Both the position numbers and the translations under genes were made by a program. Positions 1-6,128 of a stretch of DNA of 8,338 nucleotides are shown in pieces. Numbering within the stretch: position 1 is the first letter of the stretch; every line of letters starts with the position of its first letter. The notes beneath the pieces are model-generated. The model saw only the letters and a program-made list of their open reading frames with translations, was not told the DNA's origin and made no database searches. The DNA is from JAZKFP01 sp040386355 (GTDB lineage Bacteria; Pseudomonadota; Gammaproteobacteria; Pseudomonadales; UBA6940): contig JAZKFP010000330.1 in assembly GCA_040386355.1 (NCBI GenBank), forward strand, positions 1 through 8,338, given 5' to 3'.

Positions 1-158
1 CTACTTAACGCAGGGTCAAATACTGCTTTGGCAGAATTCGACTGAGTTAAAGCAGCTAACAATCGAAGCTCTTGCAGCCATGACTCTTGTTGCTTTTCTT
101 CTGTGGCTACAGCAAATGCTGCTTTTGCATAGGGTCGAGCGGCGGTACGTAAATCCAC
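1..158 (-). CDS. atpH: F1Fo ATP synthase delta subunit, N-terminal part (cut by window edge)
   Basis: The delta subunit sits on top of the F1 head and links it to the peripheral b-subunit stalk of the ATP synthase. Only 52 complete codons are visible; the gene continues past base 1. The product begins (M)DLRTAARPYAKAAFAVA, and the ARPYAKAAF block is the typical N-terminal signature of bacterial delta subunits. The start is a GTG at 156-158. A G-rich Shine-Dalgarno run (163-169) lies four bases upstream and overlaps the atpF stop codon, so translation is probably coupled to atpF, whose stop is only 8 bp away. No in-frame ATG fits the family N-terminus. Its place directly after atpF matches the normal atpBEFHAGDC order. 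Identification is firm; the GTG start is quite likely. Confidence 0.93.
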   Translation of the reverse strand, partial: MDLRTAARPYAKAAFAVATEEKQQESWLQELRLLAALTQSNSAKAVFDPALS

Positions 159-162
159 ACAG

Positions 163-169
163 CCCCCTA
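163..169 (-). promoter_or_regulatory. Ribosome binding site of atpH, overlapping the atpF stop
   Basis: On the minus strand this reads TAGGGGG, four bases before the GTG start of atpH. The TAG is the atpF stop codon itself. The overlap suggests that ribosomes ending atpF help start atpH, and it supports GTG at 156-158 as the start. Confidence 0.6.
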
Positions 170-637
170 AAGTTGCTTCGCAAGATCGTTAAGAACACGG
201 CTGTGCGCCGCACGATCCACATGCGCTTGAAGAATGTGCTCCGCCCCTAAAACTGCAAGCTCAGCTACCTTACCTTGCAAATTTTGGCGTAAAGCATTTT
301 GTTCTTGTTCCATTTCAGCACGTGCTTGTTGCTTAATACGCTCAGCTTCATCACTTGCTTTAACTTTTGCCGACTCGACCATTTGATTGGCGCGACGGTT
401 AGCTTGTTCAACCAGCTCTGCAGCTTGTTGTTTCGCTTCATTCAAGAAATCGCCAGCTTTACCTTTAGCATTTTTTAACGCTCGATCTGCTTCTTCCGCA
501 TTTTGCAAACCAAGTGCGATGCGACGCTCTCTTTCACGAAGAGCAGCGACAATCGGAGGCCATACAAATCGCGAACAAAGAAAAACAAACAGAAAAAAAG
601 ATATCGATTGGCCAATGAGGGTTGCATTAATATCCAT
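167..637 (-). CDS. atpF: F1Fo ATP synthase subunit b
   Basis: Subunit b forms the dimeric peripheral stalk that holds F1 against the membrane Fo sector. The product has a single membrane helix at about residues 5-28 (sequence begins MDINATLIGQ), followed by Arg36 at the membrane exit, as in E. coli. A long, charged, Ala/Glu/Gln/Lys-rich coiled coil covers about residues 35-125, and the C-terminal delta-binding end is about 125-156. I chose the ATG at 635-637. It gives 156 residues, the same length as E. coli b, and aligns with the E. coli N-terminus. An AGGTGA ribosome binding site (643-648) lies five bases upstream. A GTG three codons earlier (644-646) falls inside that site and is unlikely. 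The gene sits between atpE (120 bp spacer) and atpH (8 bp spacer). Confidence 0.96.
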   Translation of the reverse strand: MDINATLIGQSISFFLFVFLCSRFVWPPIVAALRERERRIALGLQNAEEADRALKNAKGKAGDFLNEAKQQAAELVEQANRRANQMVESAKVKASDEAERIKQQARAEMEQEQNALRQNLQGKVAELAVLGAEHILQAHVDRAAHSRVLNDLAKQL

Positions 638-642
638 CGAGT

Positions 643-648
643 TCACCT
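643..648 (-). promoter_or_regulatory. Ribosome binding site that decides the atpF start
   Basis: The minus strand reads AGGTGA five bases before ATG 635-637. The alternative in-frame GTG at 644-646 lies within this site and would have no proper spacing, so the ATG is preferred. Confidence 0.75.
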
Positions 649-670
649 ACCCTACTTTGTTCAAAACATG

Positions 671-686
671 GAGAATTTTTATTCTC
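671..686. other. Small stem-loop in the atpE-atpF spacer
   Basis: GAGAAT, four bases, then ATTCTC: a perfect 6 bp stem within the 120 bp spacer between atpE and atpF. On the transcribed strand the loop is AAAA and no U-run follows, so it does not look like an intrinsic terminator. It may be an mRNA processing or stability element, or chance in AT-rich DNA. Confidence 0.3.
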
Positions 687-757
687 GTTTGGATTAACAA
701 CACATGTTGTTTCCAAGCATGTCATTCGATTCTTTCTTAATAAACCAATTTTAAAAA

Positions 758-1018
758 TTAGGCCGCTACTACGAAAATCAAATAACCTGCGAAACCAACA
801 CCGATAATCGGTACCGCGTCGAGTAAGCCAGCCATAATGAACATACGGATCGTTAATAAAGGTGCAGTTTCTGGTTGACGAGCAATAGATTCAAGTAATC
901 GACCACCCAACATACCAAAGCCAATACCGGTTGCTAGAGCGCCTAAGCCAACCATAATTGCAGCTGCAATAAAGACAAGCGCTTGCGCCATTGAGATTGT
1001 TGCTTCTACCGTTTCCAT
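758..1018 (-). CDS. atpE: F1Fo ATP synthase subunit c
   Basis: Subunit c forms the rotating membrane ring that carries protons through Fo. The 86-residue product is a helical hairpin. Helix 1 (about 12-38) has the Gly/Ala-rich face GLGALATGIGFGMLGG. The polar loop contains Arg47-Gln48-Pro49, the conserved RQP contact with F1. Helix 2 (about 54-84) contains Asp67 in AGLLDAVPII, equivalent to the proton-binding Asp61 of E. coli. The Asp carboxylate and the absence of the Gln/Glu/Ser sodium ligands point to a proton-driven enzyme. The start ATG (1016-1018) has a strong GAGGAG ribosome binding site five bases upstream, in an A/U-rich leader, as suits a subunit made in many copies. It is separated from atpB by an unusually long, structured spacer (1019-1175). 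Confidence 0.98.
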   Translation of the reverse strand: METVEATISMAQALVFIAAAIMVGLGALATGIGFGMLGGRLLESIARQPETAPLLTIRMFIMAGLLDAVPIIGVGFAGYLIFVVAA

Positions 1019-1023
1019 TGTTG

Positions 1024-1029
1024 CTCCTC
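1024..1029 (-). promoter_or_regulatory. Strong ribosome binding site of atpE
   Basis: The minus strand reads GAGGAG five bases before the atpE ATG, preceded by an A-rich, unstructured stretch. This agrees with the high translation needed for the c subunit. The leader resembles the E. coli atpE translational enhancer in position and A/U-richness only. Confidence 0.7.
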
Positions 1030-1117
1030 ATTTTTTTGATTTAAAAAGTTTTTCGAACGTTGCTGCGATGATTTATTTGCAGCGTATTTTCACTGGGCTC
1101 AAAAACAGTCGGCAGTA

Positions 1118-1134
1118 TATAGAACCGTTCTATA
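1118..1134. other. Perfect palindrome in the atpB-atpE spacer
   Basis: TATAGAAC, a central C, then GTTCTATA: 8-base arms that mirror exactly (a hairpin would have at least a 7 bp stem with a three-base loop). It lies about 100 bases upstream of the atpE start. It has no U-tract and so is not a classical terminator. It could be an RNA processing or stability hairpin, or a protein-binding site. Confidence 0.45.
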
Positions 1135-1148
1135 AAAGGCACCCTACA

Positions 1149-1172
1149 ATTTCATTGATTTACTAATGAAAT
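1149..1172. other. Stem-loop just after the atpB stop codon
   Basis: ATTTCATT at 1149-1156 pairs with AATGAAAT at 1165-1172, an 8 bp AT-rich stem with an 8-base loop, three bases past the atpB stop codon (1176-1178). No U-run follows on the transcribed strand, so read-through to atpE is expected. A role in protecting or separating the atpB and atpE message segments is possible. Confidence 0.45.
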
Positions 1173-1175
1173 AAT

Positions 1176-2024
1176 TTAATGGTGATCGAACGCCATATTC
1201 AGATAAACGAGCGTCAGCACAGTGAAAATAAAAGCTTGTAGCGTAATTACGAGAATATGAAGAAATGCCCAGGGCAACCATAATGCTGGCTGCACAAAAA
1301 ACGGCACGATTGAAATTAAAATAAAGATCATTTCTCCAGCGTACATATTTCCAAACAATCGTAAACCTAGTGAAACTGGCTTGGACATTAAGGAAATTAA
1401 TTCGAGAAATAAATTGAAGGGAATAAGCAGTATTTTTAAAAAGCCAGAAGCTTGAAACGGATGCAGAGTTAGTTCACCAACAAAACCACCAATTCCTTTT
1501 TGTTTAATTGAATAAAACAGTACTAAAAGAAAAACAGATAATGATGCACCAAGCGTAATATTTGGATCTGTTGAAGGCACAACTTTCATGTACTCAACAC
1601 CGAACGATGCAAACAACATCGGTAGCCAATCAACAGGAATTAAGTCCATCGCATTCATCAAGAAAATCCAGACAAATACGGTGATTGCAATCGGCCCAAC
1701 CAATTTGCTTTTGTGATTGAAAGTATCTCTCACTTGTAATTCGATGAATTCAACCACCATTTCTACAACAGCAAGAAATCCACGCGGCGGTTGATTAACG
1801 TAATATTTTGCGCGACGCGCTGCAAAACCAAATGTGAGAATAAAAAGAAATCCAAGAGCAATTGACCAACCTAATGTGTCAATGTGAAATTTCCAAAAAC
1901 CCATTTGTGCAGCTTCTTCGGCATTAACTGCGATTTTCCAGGCACCATCAGGCATCTTTCCATACACAAGGTTGGTAAGGTGATGTTGAATATAACCGCT
2001 CGGGCTAGTATCTGAGGACGCCAT
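1176..2024 (-). CDS. atpB: F1Fo ATP synthase subunit a
   Basis: Subunit a is the membrane stator that holds the two proton half-channels against the c ring. The 282-residue product is slightly longer than the E. coli protein (271). Hydrophobic helices lie at about 50-70, 108-130, 158-174, 196-214, 219-243 and 250-277. The essential arginine is Arg222 in SLGLRLFGNMYAGE (E. coli Arg210). Glu231, His256 and Gln263 sit at the positions of E. coli Glu219, His245 and Gln252, in the motif HILVITLQAFIFTVLT. The start ATG has a modest AAAGGGA site upstream. It lies 28 bp after atpI and is followed by a 157 bp structured spacer before atpE. All key proton-path residues seen are intact. Confidence 0.98.
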   Translation of the reverse strand: MASSDTSPSGYIQHHLTNLVYGKMPDGAWKIAVNAEEAAQMGFWKFHIDTLGWSIALGFLFILTFGFAARRAKYYVNQPPRGFLAVVEMVVEFIELQVRDTFNHKSKLVGPIAITVFVWIFLMNAMDLIPVDWLPMLFASFGVEYMKVVPSTDPNITLGASLSVFLLVLFYSIKQKGIGGFVGELTLHPFQASGFLKILLIPFNLFLELISLMSKPVSLGLRLFGNMYAGEMIFILISIVPFFVQPALWLPWAFLHILVITLQAFIFTVLTLVYLNMAFDHH

Positions 2025-2052
2025 AGTTTTCCCTTTGGAGGATGTGCACTAA

Positions 2053-2484
2053 TCATTTCGCGGGCCGCATTGTAACGGACTCGAACCATGCAAAAAAGAG
2101 GTAACCGAAAAAAAGACTAAAAAAGAAACTTCCAAAAAACCAAAGCGGGAAAATTGGCAGCTGATCAGACAGCTTAAATACGAAAATAAAAACTAAGATT
2201 GAAAATATCCACTTCAAACCTTGCGAGCGTCGAAACCAAAGCATCAAGGTTTTTGGTTCGATCTCAATATCAGCTCGCGCGTATAGCCAGCTTTTCATTA
2301 ATGGAATTGCCAACAACAACTGGGTCAAGGACGCCAATCCTGATCCAAGTAGAATTGATACGAAGATGTCGTTGCGTTGGTAAAGCATTAACAATAGTGC
2401 AGCCATGACGACTATAACAAGAAGTACGACCTGAGCTTTTACGATATTAAAAAGTGACTTTTTATAAAACGATGCATTCATCAT
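2053..2484 (-). CDS. atpI: ATP synthase accessory protein AtpI
   Basis: AtpI is a small membrane protein encoded first in many atp operons and thought to help assemble the c ring; it is not part of the finished enzyme. The 143-residue product has four hydrophobic segments at about 15-35, 40-62, 91-108 and 112-134. A conserved gammaproteobacterial feature is the glycine/alanine-rich LLGSGLASLTQLLLAIPL stretch in the second segment. The call rests mainly on this topology, the length and the position directly before atpB (28 bp). The start is one of two adjacent ATGs (2479-2484), and no clear Shine-Dalgarno precedes it. parB ends only 36 bp upstream with no terminator between them, so parAB and atp may be co-transcribed. 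Sequence conservation in this family is low. Confidence 0.88.
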   Translation of the reverse strand: MMNASFYKKSLFNIVKAQVVLLVIVVMAALLLMLYQRNDIFVSILLGSGLASLTQLLLAIPLMKSWLYARADIEIEPKTLMLWFRRSQGLKWIFSILVFIFVFKLSDQLPIFPLWFFGSFFFSLFFGYLFFAWFESVTMRPAK

Positions 2485-2520
2485 TTAACAATTAAATTAC
2501 TGCGCAAAAATAAAAGAAAA

Positions 2521-3510
2521 TTACCGAATATGCGATAAGATTCCATCCAATTCATCTAGCGAATGATATCGAATAATCAAACGCCCCTGCCCTGAATTTC
2601 GGTGTTGAATCAACACCGGCGCCCCCACTCGGTCACTCAACCGATTTTGCAATTCGAGAATATCGGCATCACGTTTGGCTTCAGTTGGTTGCCGAATATC
2701 AGTACCTGCTAACACACGCTTTACTAAAGATTCGGTTTGACGCACTGACAATCCACGATCAATCACTTGTTGCGCAATTTCAACTTGCGCTCGCGATGGC
2801 AGAGGCAATAATGCGCGTGCATGACCCATTTCTAATACGCGTTGACTCATCATTTTTTTAACGTCTTCATTTAATCCGAGCAATCGCAATAAATTCGTTA
2901 CTGCGGTTCGAGATCGTCCAACAGTTTCTGCAATTTGCTGATGCGTAAAGCTAAATTCAGTTTGCAAACGCTCGAGTGAAATTGCTTCTTCTAGTGGGGT
3001 TAAATCTTCACGCTGTACGTTTTCAATTAACGACAACGCTAACGCAACTTGATCCGCAACTTGTCTGACAACGCAGGGCACGGAATGCAAACCCGCTAAT
3101 TGCGCGGCGCGCCAACGACGTTCACCGGCAATAATTTCGTAGTGGTTTTGTTCTGCAGTTGGTCGTACGACCAACGGCTGCATAATCCCGTGTTGTTTGA
3201 TGGATTGCGCTAGTTCTTGCAATGCTTCCTCACGAATTTCCTGACGCGGTTGGTACATACCGCGCTGTAGAAACTCAACAGGCAAATGAAGTATTTCAAA
3301 AACTTTGCGCGCTTCTTGGCGCGATTCAGGATCTAAGGTTCCAGGTGGTCGACGTGTCGCAGTTGACGCGGACAATACTTGATTTGAAGCAGCAGTGGCA
3401 GAATTTTTATCCAATTCCATCATCGATTCGATCGAATCAATTTGCTCTAACGGATTAGTGCCCATCAAGGCATCCAAGCCTTTTCCTAAGCCACGTTTTT
3501 TAGTCGCCAT
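2521..3510 (-). CDS. parB: Chromosome-partitioning protein ParB (CTPase/DNA clamp)
   Basis: ParB binds parS sites near the origin, uses CTP to load as a sliding clamp, and is moved by ParA. The 329-residue product begins with the ParA-interacting segment KKRGLGKGLDALMG (4-17). The ParB/Srx domain follows, with YQPR at 86-89, the CTP-contacting box GERRWRA at 129-135 and ENVQREDLTPLEEA at 163-176. A helix-turn-helix lies at about 188-208 (THQQIAETVGRSRTAVTNLL), and the C-terminal dimerisation region is about 285-329. It is longer than the common 280-300 residues because of a low-complexity linker at about 18-72. The start ATG has an AAGGAG site five bases upstream. It lies 49 bp after parA in the usual order. 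No parS-like palindrome was seen in this window. Confidence 0.97.
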   Translation of the reverse strand: MATKKRGLGKGLDALMGTNPLEQIDSIESMMELDKNSATAASNQVLSASTATRRPPGTLDPESRQEARKVFEILHLPVEFLQRGMYQPRQEIREEALQELAQSIKQHGIMQPLVVRPTAEQNHYEIIAGERRWRAAQLAGLHSVPCVVRQVADQVALALSLIENVQREDLTPLEEAISLERLQTEFSFTHQQIAETVGRSRTAVTNLLRLLGLNEDVKKMMSQRVLEMGHARALLPLPSRAQVEIAQQVIDRGLSVRQTESLVKRVLAGTDIRQPTEAKRDADILELQNRLSDRVGAPVLIQHRNSGQGRLIIRYHSLDELDGILSHIR

Positions 3511-3559
3511 GTCGACTCCTTGCGGTCACTAACACAAAATAGAGAAAATCGGGATTACG

Positions 3560-4360
3560 TTATACAGCTTTTTCAGTTTTCTTTACGGTTTGTTTTGGAG
3601 CTTCATGACGTCGCATTAATTCTCCAGCCAACGCCAAATACGCAACCGAACCACGAGAATGTTTGTCGTACAACAAAATTGGCTGGCCATGACTGGGCGC
3701 TTCTGCTAAACGCACATTTCGCGGAATTAACGTTCGATACACTTTGCCGGGGAAATGTTGAAGGAGATGACGCGATACATCATTGCTTAATGAATTACGC
3801 GGATCAAACATAGTTCGCAATAATCCATCGATTTCTAATTTAGGATTAAGTGCGCTGCGAATGCGTTGAATGGTATCAAGCAAAGATGCCAATCCTTCTA
3901 ATGCATAATATTCGCATTGCATTGGAATCAGCACCGATTGCGCTGCAACCAAACCATTCAGCGTTAATAAATTCAATGCAGGCGGACAATCGATTAAAAT
4001 ATAGTCGTATTCATCCATCACATTTTTCAATGCATCGCGTAATCGATATTCGCGTTTTTTGACTTGCAATAAATGCACATCGGTTCCGGTTAAATCCGAA
4101 TTTGCACCAATCACATCAAAACCAGACGGGGCTCGAACCCGTACTTGCACAATGCTTAAATCCTCTACTAAAAGATCAAAGATCGTGTGCTCTTGCTGAT
4201 TTTTATCAACCCCGGCGCCCATTGTGGCGTTGCCTTGCGGATCAAGATCTATCAACAACACGCGTTTTTTTTGATGCGCTAATGAAGCGGCAAGGTTGAC
4301 GCTGGTTGTGGTTTTTCCCACACCACCTTTTTGATTCGCTACTGCGATTATGCGTGTCAC
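3560..4360 (-). CDS. parA: Chromosome-partitioning ATPase ParA (Soj-type)
   Basis: ParA is a nucleoid-bound ATPase that drives origin segregation together with ParB. The 266-residue product has the deviant Walker A KGGVGKTT at 11-18 with the signature lysine, the A-prime motif DLDPQGN at 38-44, Walker B ILIDCPP at 121-127, and the family blocks QCEYYALEGL (148-157) and IPRNVRLAEAPSHG (212-225). It lacks the N-terminal DNA-binding extension of plasmid type Ia ParA, which marks it as the chromosomal Soj/ParA type. The Lys-rich C-terminal tail (255-264) may aid DNA contact. The start is GTG (4358-4360) with a GAGGA site six bases upstream. A 160 bp spacer with a possible promoter separates it from rsmG. 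Confidence 0.97.
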   Translation of the reverse strand: MTRIIAVANQKGGVGKTTTSVNLAASLAHQKKRVLLIDLDPQGNATMGAGVDKNQQEHTIFDLLVEDLSIVQVRVRAPSGFDVIGANSDLTGTDVHLLQVKKREYRLRDALKNVMDEYDYILIDCPPALNLLTLNGLVAAQSVLIPMQCEYYALEGLASLLDTIQRIRSALNPKLEIDGLLRTMFDPRNSLSNDVSRHLLQHFPGKVYRTLIPRNVRLAEAPSHGQPILLYDKHSRGSVAYLALAGELMRRHEAPKQTVKKTEKAV

Positions 4361-4366
4361 ACCACA

Positions 4367-4371
4367 TCCTC
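4367..4371 (-). promoter_or_regulatory. Ribosome binding site of parA, supporting the GTG start
   Basis: GAGGA on the minus strand, six bases before the GTG at 4358-4360. There is no alternative ATG before the Walker A motif, so this site settles the start. Confidence 0.65.
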
Positions 4372-4403
4372 TATGGATTGAAAAAATTTTTCTTCTACAT
4401 CAA

Positions 4404-4460
4404 ATGCACATGAGCTTTCCCGGCAAAATGCCGTTCGCAAGACATTTTGTGCATGCTCAT
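4404..4460. other. Structured segment in the parA leader with competing inverted repeats
   Basis: ATGCACA (4404-4410) is complementary to TGTGCAT (4448-4454), while the adjoining ATGAGC (4410-4415) is complementary to GCTCAT (4455-4460). The two pairings cannot form as one nested stem, so they compete or form a knot. Between them sits a small hairpin, CGGCA-AAA-TGCCG (4421-4433). The region lies in the rsmG-parA spacer, 44 bp and more upstream of the parA start, and has no U-tract after any stem. It could shape the parA leader RNA or be an operator; the function is unknown. Confidence 0.4.
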
Positions 4461-4477
4461 TCGTCTAGGGGAAAACC

Positions 4478-4506
4478 AATCTGCATTCGGTATATATTCT
4501 TGTCAA
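4478..4506 (-). promoter_or_regulatory. Possible parA promoter
   Basis: The minus strand has a perfect -35 hexamer TTGACA (4501-4506) just after the rsmG stop. With a 17 bp spacer the matching -10 is CAGATT (4478-4483), a poor match to TATAAT. The placement, before a 160 bp leader to parAB, is sensible, but the weak -10 makes the call tentative. Confidence 0.35.
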
Positions 4507-4520
4507 ATACAATGTTCGTC

Positions 4521-5222
4521 TTAAATGGAATTACGATCGAATTGGATCACAACCGCGTGTCGGGTTTCTTGCAAAAAAGGCACTTCTAACGATTCAACGT
4601 GCGATAGTGTAAAACCCTTCTCAACTTTTTGTAACTCTTCTGGTTGTAACTCCTCTGGCTGCACATGACCCCGCATTAAAATAATCTGCGCATTATCTGC
4701 AAGCCAAGGTCGTGCCCATTCTAAACATTGCGTAATCGATCCAAGCGCTCGACACACGACTTGAGAAACCTGAATTTCTAGCGCGCCTTTTTCGAGTCGT
4801 TGCCACAGTGGTTTTACTTGGGTTAATTGCAATTTACGACAAATATATTCTAAGAACTGTACGCGCTTGCTGGAGCTGTCGACCAAATACCAAGGCCAAT
4901 CACGTTGAGTTAACGCTAACGGAATACCTGGTAATCCCGCTCCCGAACCCATATCTAAAGTTGGAGTAATTTTTAATAAATTCTTAATCGACAACGAATC
5001 TAAAATATGACGAATCACAGATTCGTACGCATCGGTAATTGCAGTTAAATTATGTACCGCGTTCCAACGCTCTAATTCGGTGAGATATTTTAACGCATCC
5101 TCAACATAGGTAGCGCTGATATTTTCTAGTGCATAGTGAGACAGACCATCTTTTAATAAGTCTCCCGGCGTTTTATGTTTTAAGTAATGACTGTACAAGA
5201 TTCGCAACCCAACGCAATACAA
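4521..5222 (-). CDS. rsmG: 16S rRNA (guanine-N7) methyltransferase RsmG
   Basis: RsmG (GidB) uses S-adenosylmethionine to methylate N7 of G527 in the 530 loop of 16S rRNA. The product (233 residues from the first TTG; E. coli 207) shows the family block ERWNAVHNLTAI (51-62), RHILDS (71-76), the AdoMet-binding loop DMGSGAGLPGIP (90-101), the acidic ribose-contact region VDSSSKRVQFL (114-124), VCRALGS (156-162) and the ending RHAVVIQ. There is no ATG or GTG start in the open frame. TTG codons at 5220-5222, 5205-5207 and 5196-5198 are the candidates, none with a good Shine-Dalgarno, and family similarity begins only near residue 20. The N-terminus is therefore uncertain. A near-repeat of PEELQ lies at 189-198. 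The next gene is parA; the preceding one is the Fic-like gene, not mnmG as usual. Confidence 0.94.
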   Translation of the reverse strand: MYCVGLRILYSHYLKHKTPGDLLKDGLSHYALENISATYVEDALKYLTELERWNAVHNLTAITDAYESVIRHILDSLSIKNLLKITPTLDMGSGAGLPGIPLALTQRDWPWYLVDSSSKRVQFLEYICRKLQLTQVKPLWQRLEKGALEIQVSQVVCRALGSITQCLEWARPWLADNAQIILMRGHVQPEELQPEELQKVEKGFTLSHVESLEVPFLQETRHAVVIQFDRNSI

Positions 5223-5325
5223 ACAAAAATGGGTGCTTAGAATAAACGCATTTTGATTTTAAATCTTGTTGAAGATGAGAGAAATCAAGAAAAATACGGT
5301 CTTCTTCTATATCTTGTCTTGCCTA

Positions 5326-6033
5326 TTACTCTTGCATAATTTGTATCCAGCGGTGATCTAGACAAGAGCGCATAAATCGATTCATGTCGGTTGGATCACC
5401 AGATTCATAAAAGGCTAACATCAATTGAGTAAATTCTGATTTACGGGTTGCTGAAACACTAATGGCCGGAAAACCCGCTTCTAGTAAGATTCCATTCATC
5501 ATTAACTTACCAATACACCTGTTTAAGCTACTAAAAAATTTATACCGTGCCATGGTTAAAAAAACATAAATGGCTTGATCATAAATATCGGAATATCTAT
5601 GAAACTCATTGAGCATTTGAATAAATAATTCATCTAATTGTTCTGCAGGTGGCGGCTCACAATGAGATCCAGCGATACTAACTCCGAGATTTCGAAACTG
5701 ACCTGTTTTAAATCCTTGTTGTTGTGCTGCAAACGTGTGTTTTGATGCAATCGCATAAAGTTCAGCAGTAAAAATTTTACTTACTGAAAATTGATTATTT
5801 TTAATAGCTGAAAACAAATATCTCCAAGCTTCGCCTTGGTTAACTGCAATTTGTTGATCGCTCAGTTTATATCCACCTACGCTGATGTCTTGAAGAAGCG
5901 TTTGAATTTCTGGAAGCGTGAAATAAATTCCTTCAATCGCTACTGCGTCCATCACGAATACCGAAACTTCCCGCTGTGTGAGCATCAGCGCTTTTTCACG
6001 ATTAGGCTTTATGAGTGCGAGAGGATTTTCCAT
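5326..6033 (-). CDS. Fic-fold protein with degenerate active-site motif
   Basis: Fic enzymes usually transfer AMP or other phosphate-containing groups to proteins. The 235-residue product shows the family landmarks in order. First is a segment like the inhibitory helix and what follows it, AVAIEGIYFTLPEIQTLL (30-47), with Glu34 kept but the usual Ser/Thr four residues before it replaced by Ala30. Then comes a FRNLGVSIAGSHCEPPPAEQL block (113-133), typical of the beta-flap region and the PPP loop. Then the core and the downstream helix GKLMMNGILLEAGFP (175-189), and an FYESGD...MNRFM ending (208-221). The catalytic motif HxFx(D/E)GNGRxxR is replaced by KFFSSLNRCIGK (165-176): no His, no acidic residue, no GNGR. 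AMPylation is therefore doubtful. The frame is continuous on both sides, so this is substitution, not frameshift. The start ATG (6031-6033) has AGGA very close upstream; Met17 is an alternative. The family call is by eye. Confidence 0.75.
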   Translation of the reverse strand: MENPLALIKPNREKALMLTQREVSVFVMDAVAIEGIYFTLPEIQTLLQDISVGGYKLSDQQIAVNQGEAWRYLFSAIKNNQFSVSKIFTAELYAIASKHTFAAQQQGFKTGQFRNLGVSIAGSHCEPPPAEQLDELFIQMLNEFHRYSDIYDQAIYVFLTMARYKFFSSLNRCIGKLMMNGILLEAGFPAISVSATRKSEFTQLMLAFYESGDPTDMNRFMRSCLDHRWIQIMQE

Positions 6034-6056
6034 TTCCTATTCCGTCAAGTTCGAGA

Positions 6057-6081
6057 CGGGCGAATGATTATTCGCCCCTAC
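6057..6081 (-). repeat. REP-like palindromic repeat, copy 1 (inverted)
   Basis: A 25 bp unit which, read on the minus strand, begins GTAGGGGCGAAT and continues into ATTCGCCCG: a GTAG/GGG head followed by a near-palindrome GGGCGAAT..ATTCGCCC. It is the exact reverse complement of the unit at 6129-6153. GTAG-headed hairpins of this kind are typical of REP elements mobilised by RAYT (REP-associated Y1 tyrosine) transposases. No such transposase gene is in the window. Confidence 0.8.
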
Positions 6082-6128
6082 AAATAATCACCACTTTCCT
6101 AAAAATACCTCAATCTCTAACGGATACC

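Noticed and set aside
387..740. Plus-strand open frame of 117 codons over atpF
   Set aside because: It lies antisense to atpF, is rich in Ser/Ala/Arg/Cys as expected for the reverse of a coiled-coil gene, and shows no family motif or ribosome binding site.
1871..2089. Minus-strand open frame overlapping the atpB start
   Set aside because: It overlaps the true atpB frame, whose N-terminus and ribosome binding site are convincing, and it resembles nothing known.
3520..3813. Plus-strand open frame of 97 codons over parA and the parA-parB gap
   Set aside because: Antisense to clear parA coding sequence; no recognisable domain.
4421..4433. CGGCA/TGCCG hairpin as an rsmG terminator
   Set aside because: The stem is only 5 bp, with no U-run after it on the minus strand, and it is about 90 bases past the rsmG stop.
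5223..5325. Terminator or promoter in the Fic-like/rsmG gap
   Set aside because: No stable hairpin with a U-tract and no well-spaced -35/-10 pair could be found by eye; only a weak TTGATT with no good -10.
5500..5545. Frameshift as the cause of the missing Fic motif
   Set aside because: The reading frame before and after the motif region both match Fic landmarks in the same frame, so the motif changed by substitution; no compensating indels were seen.
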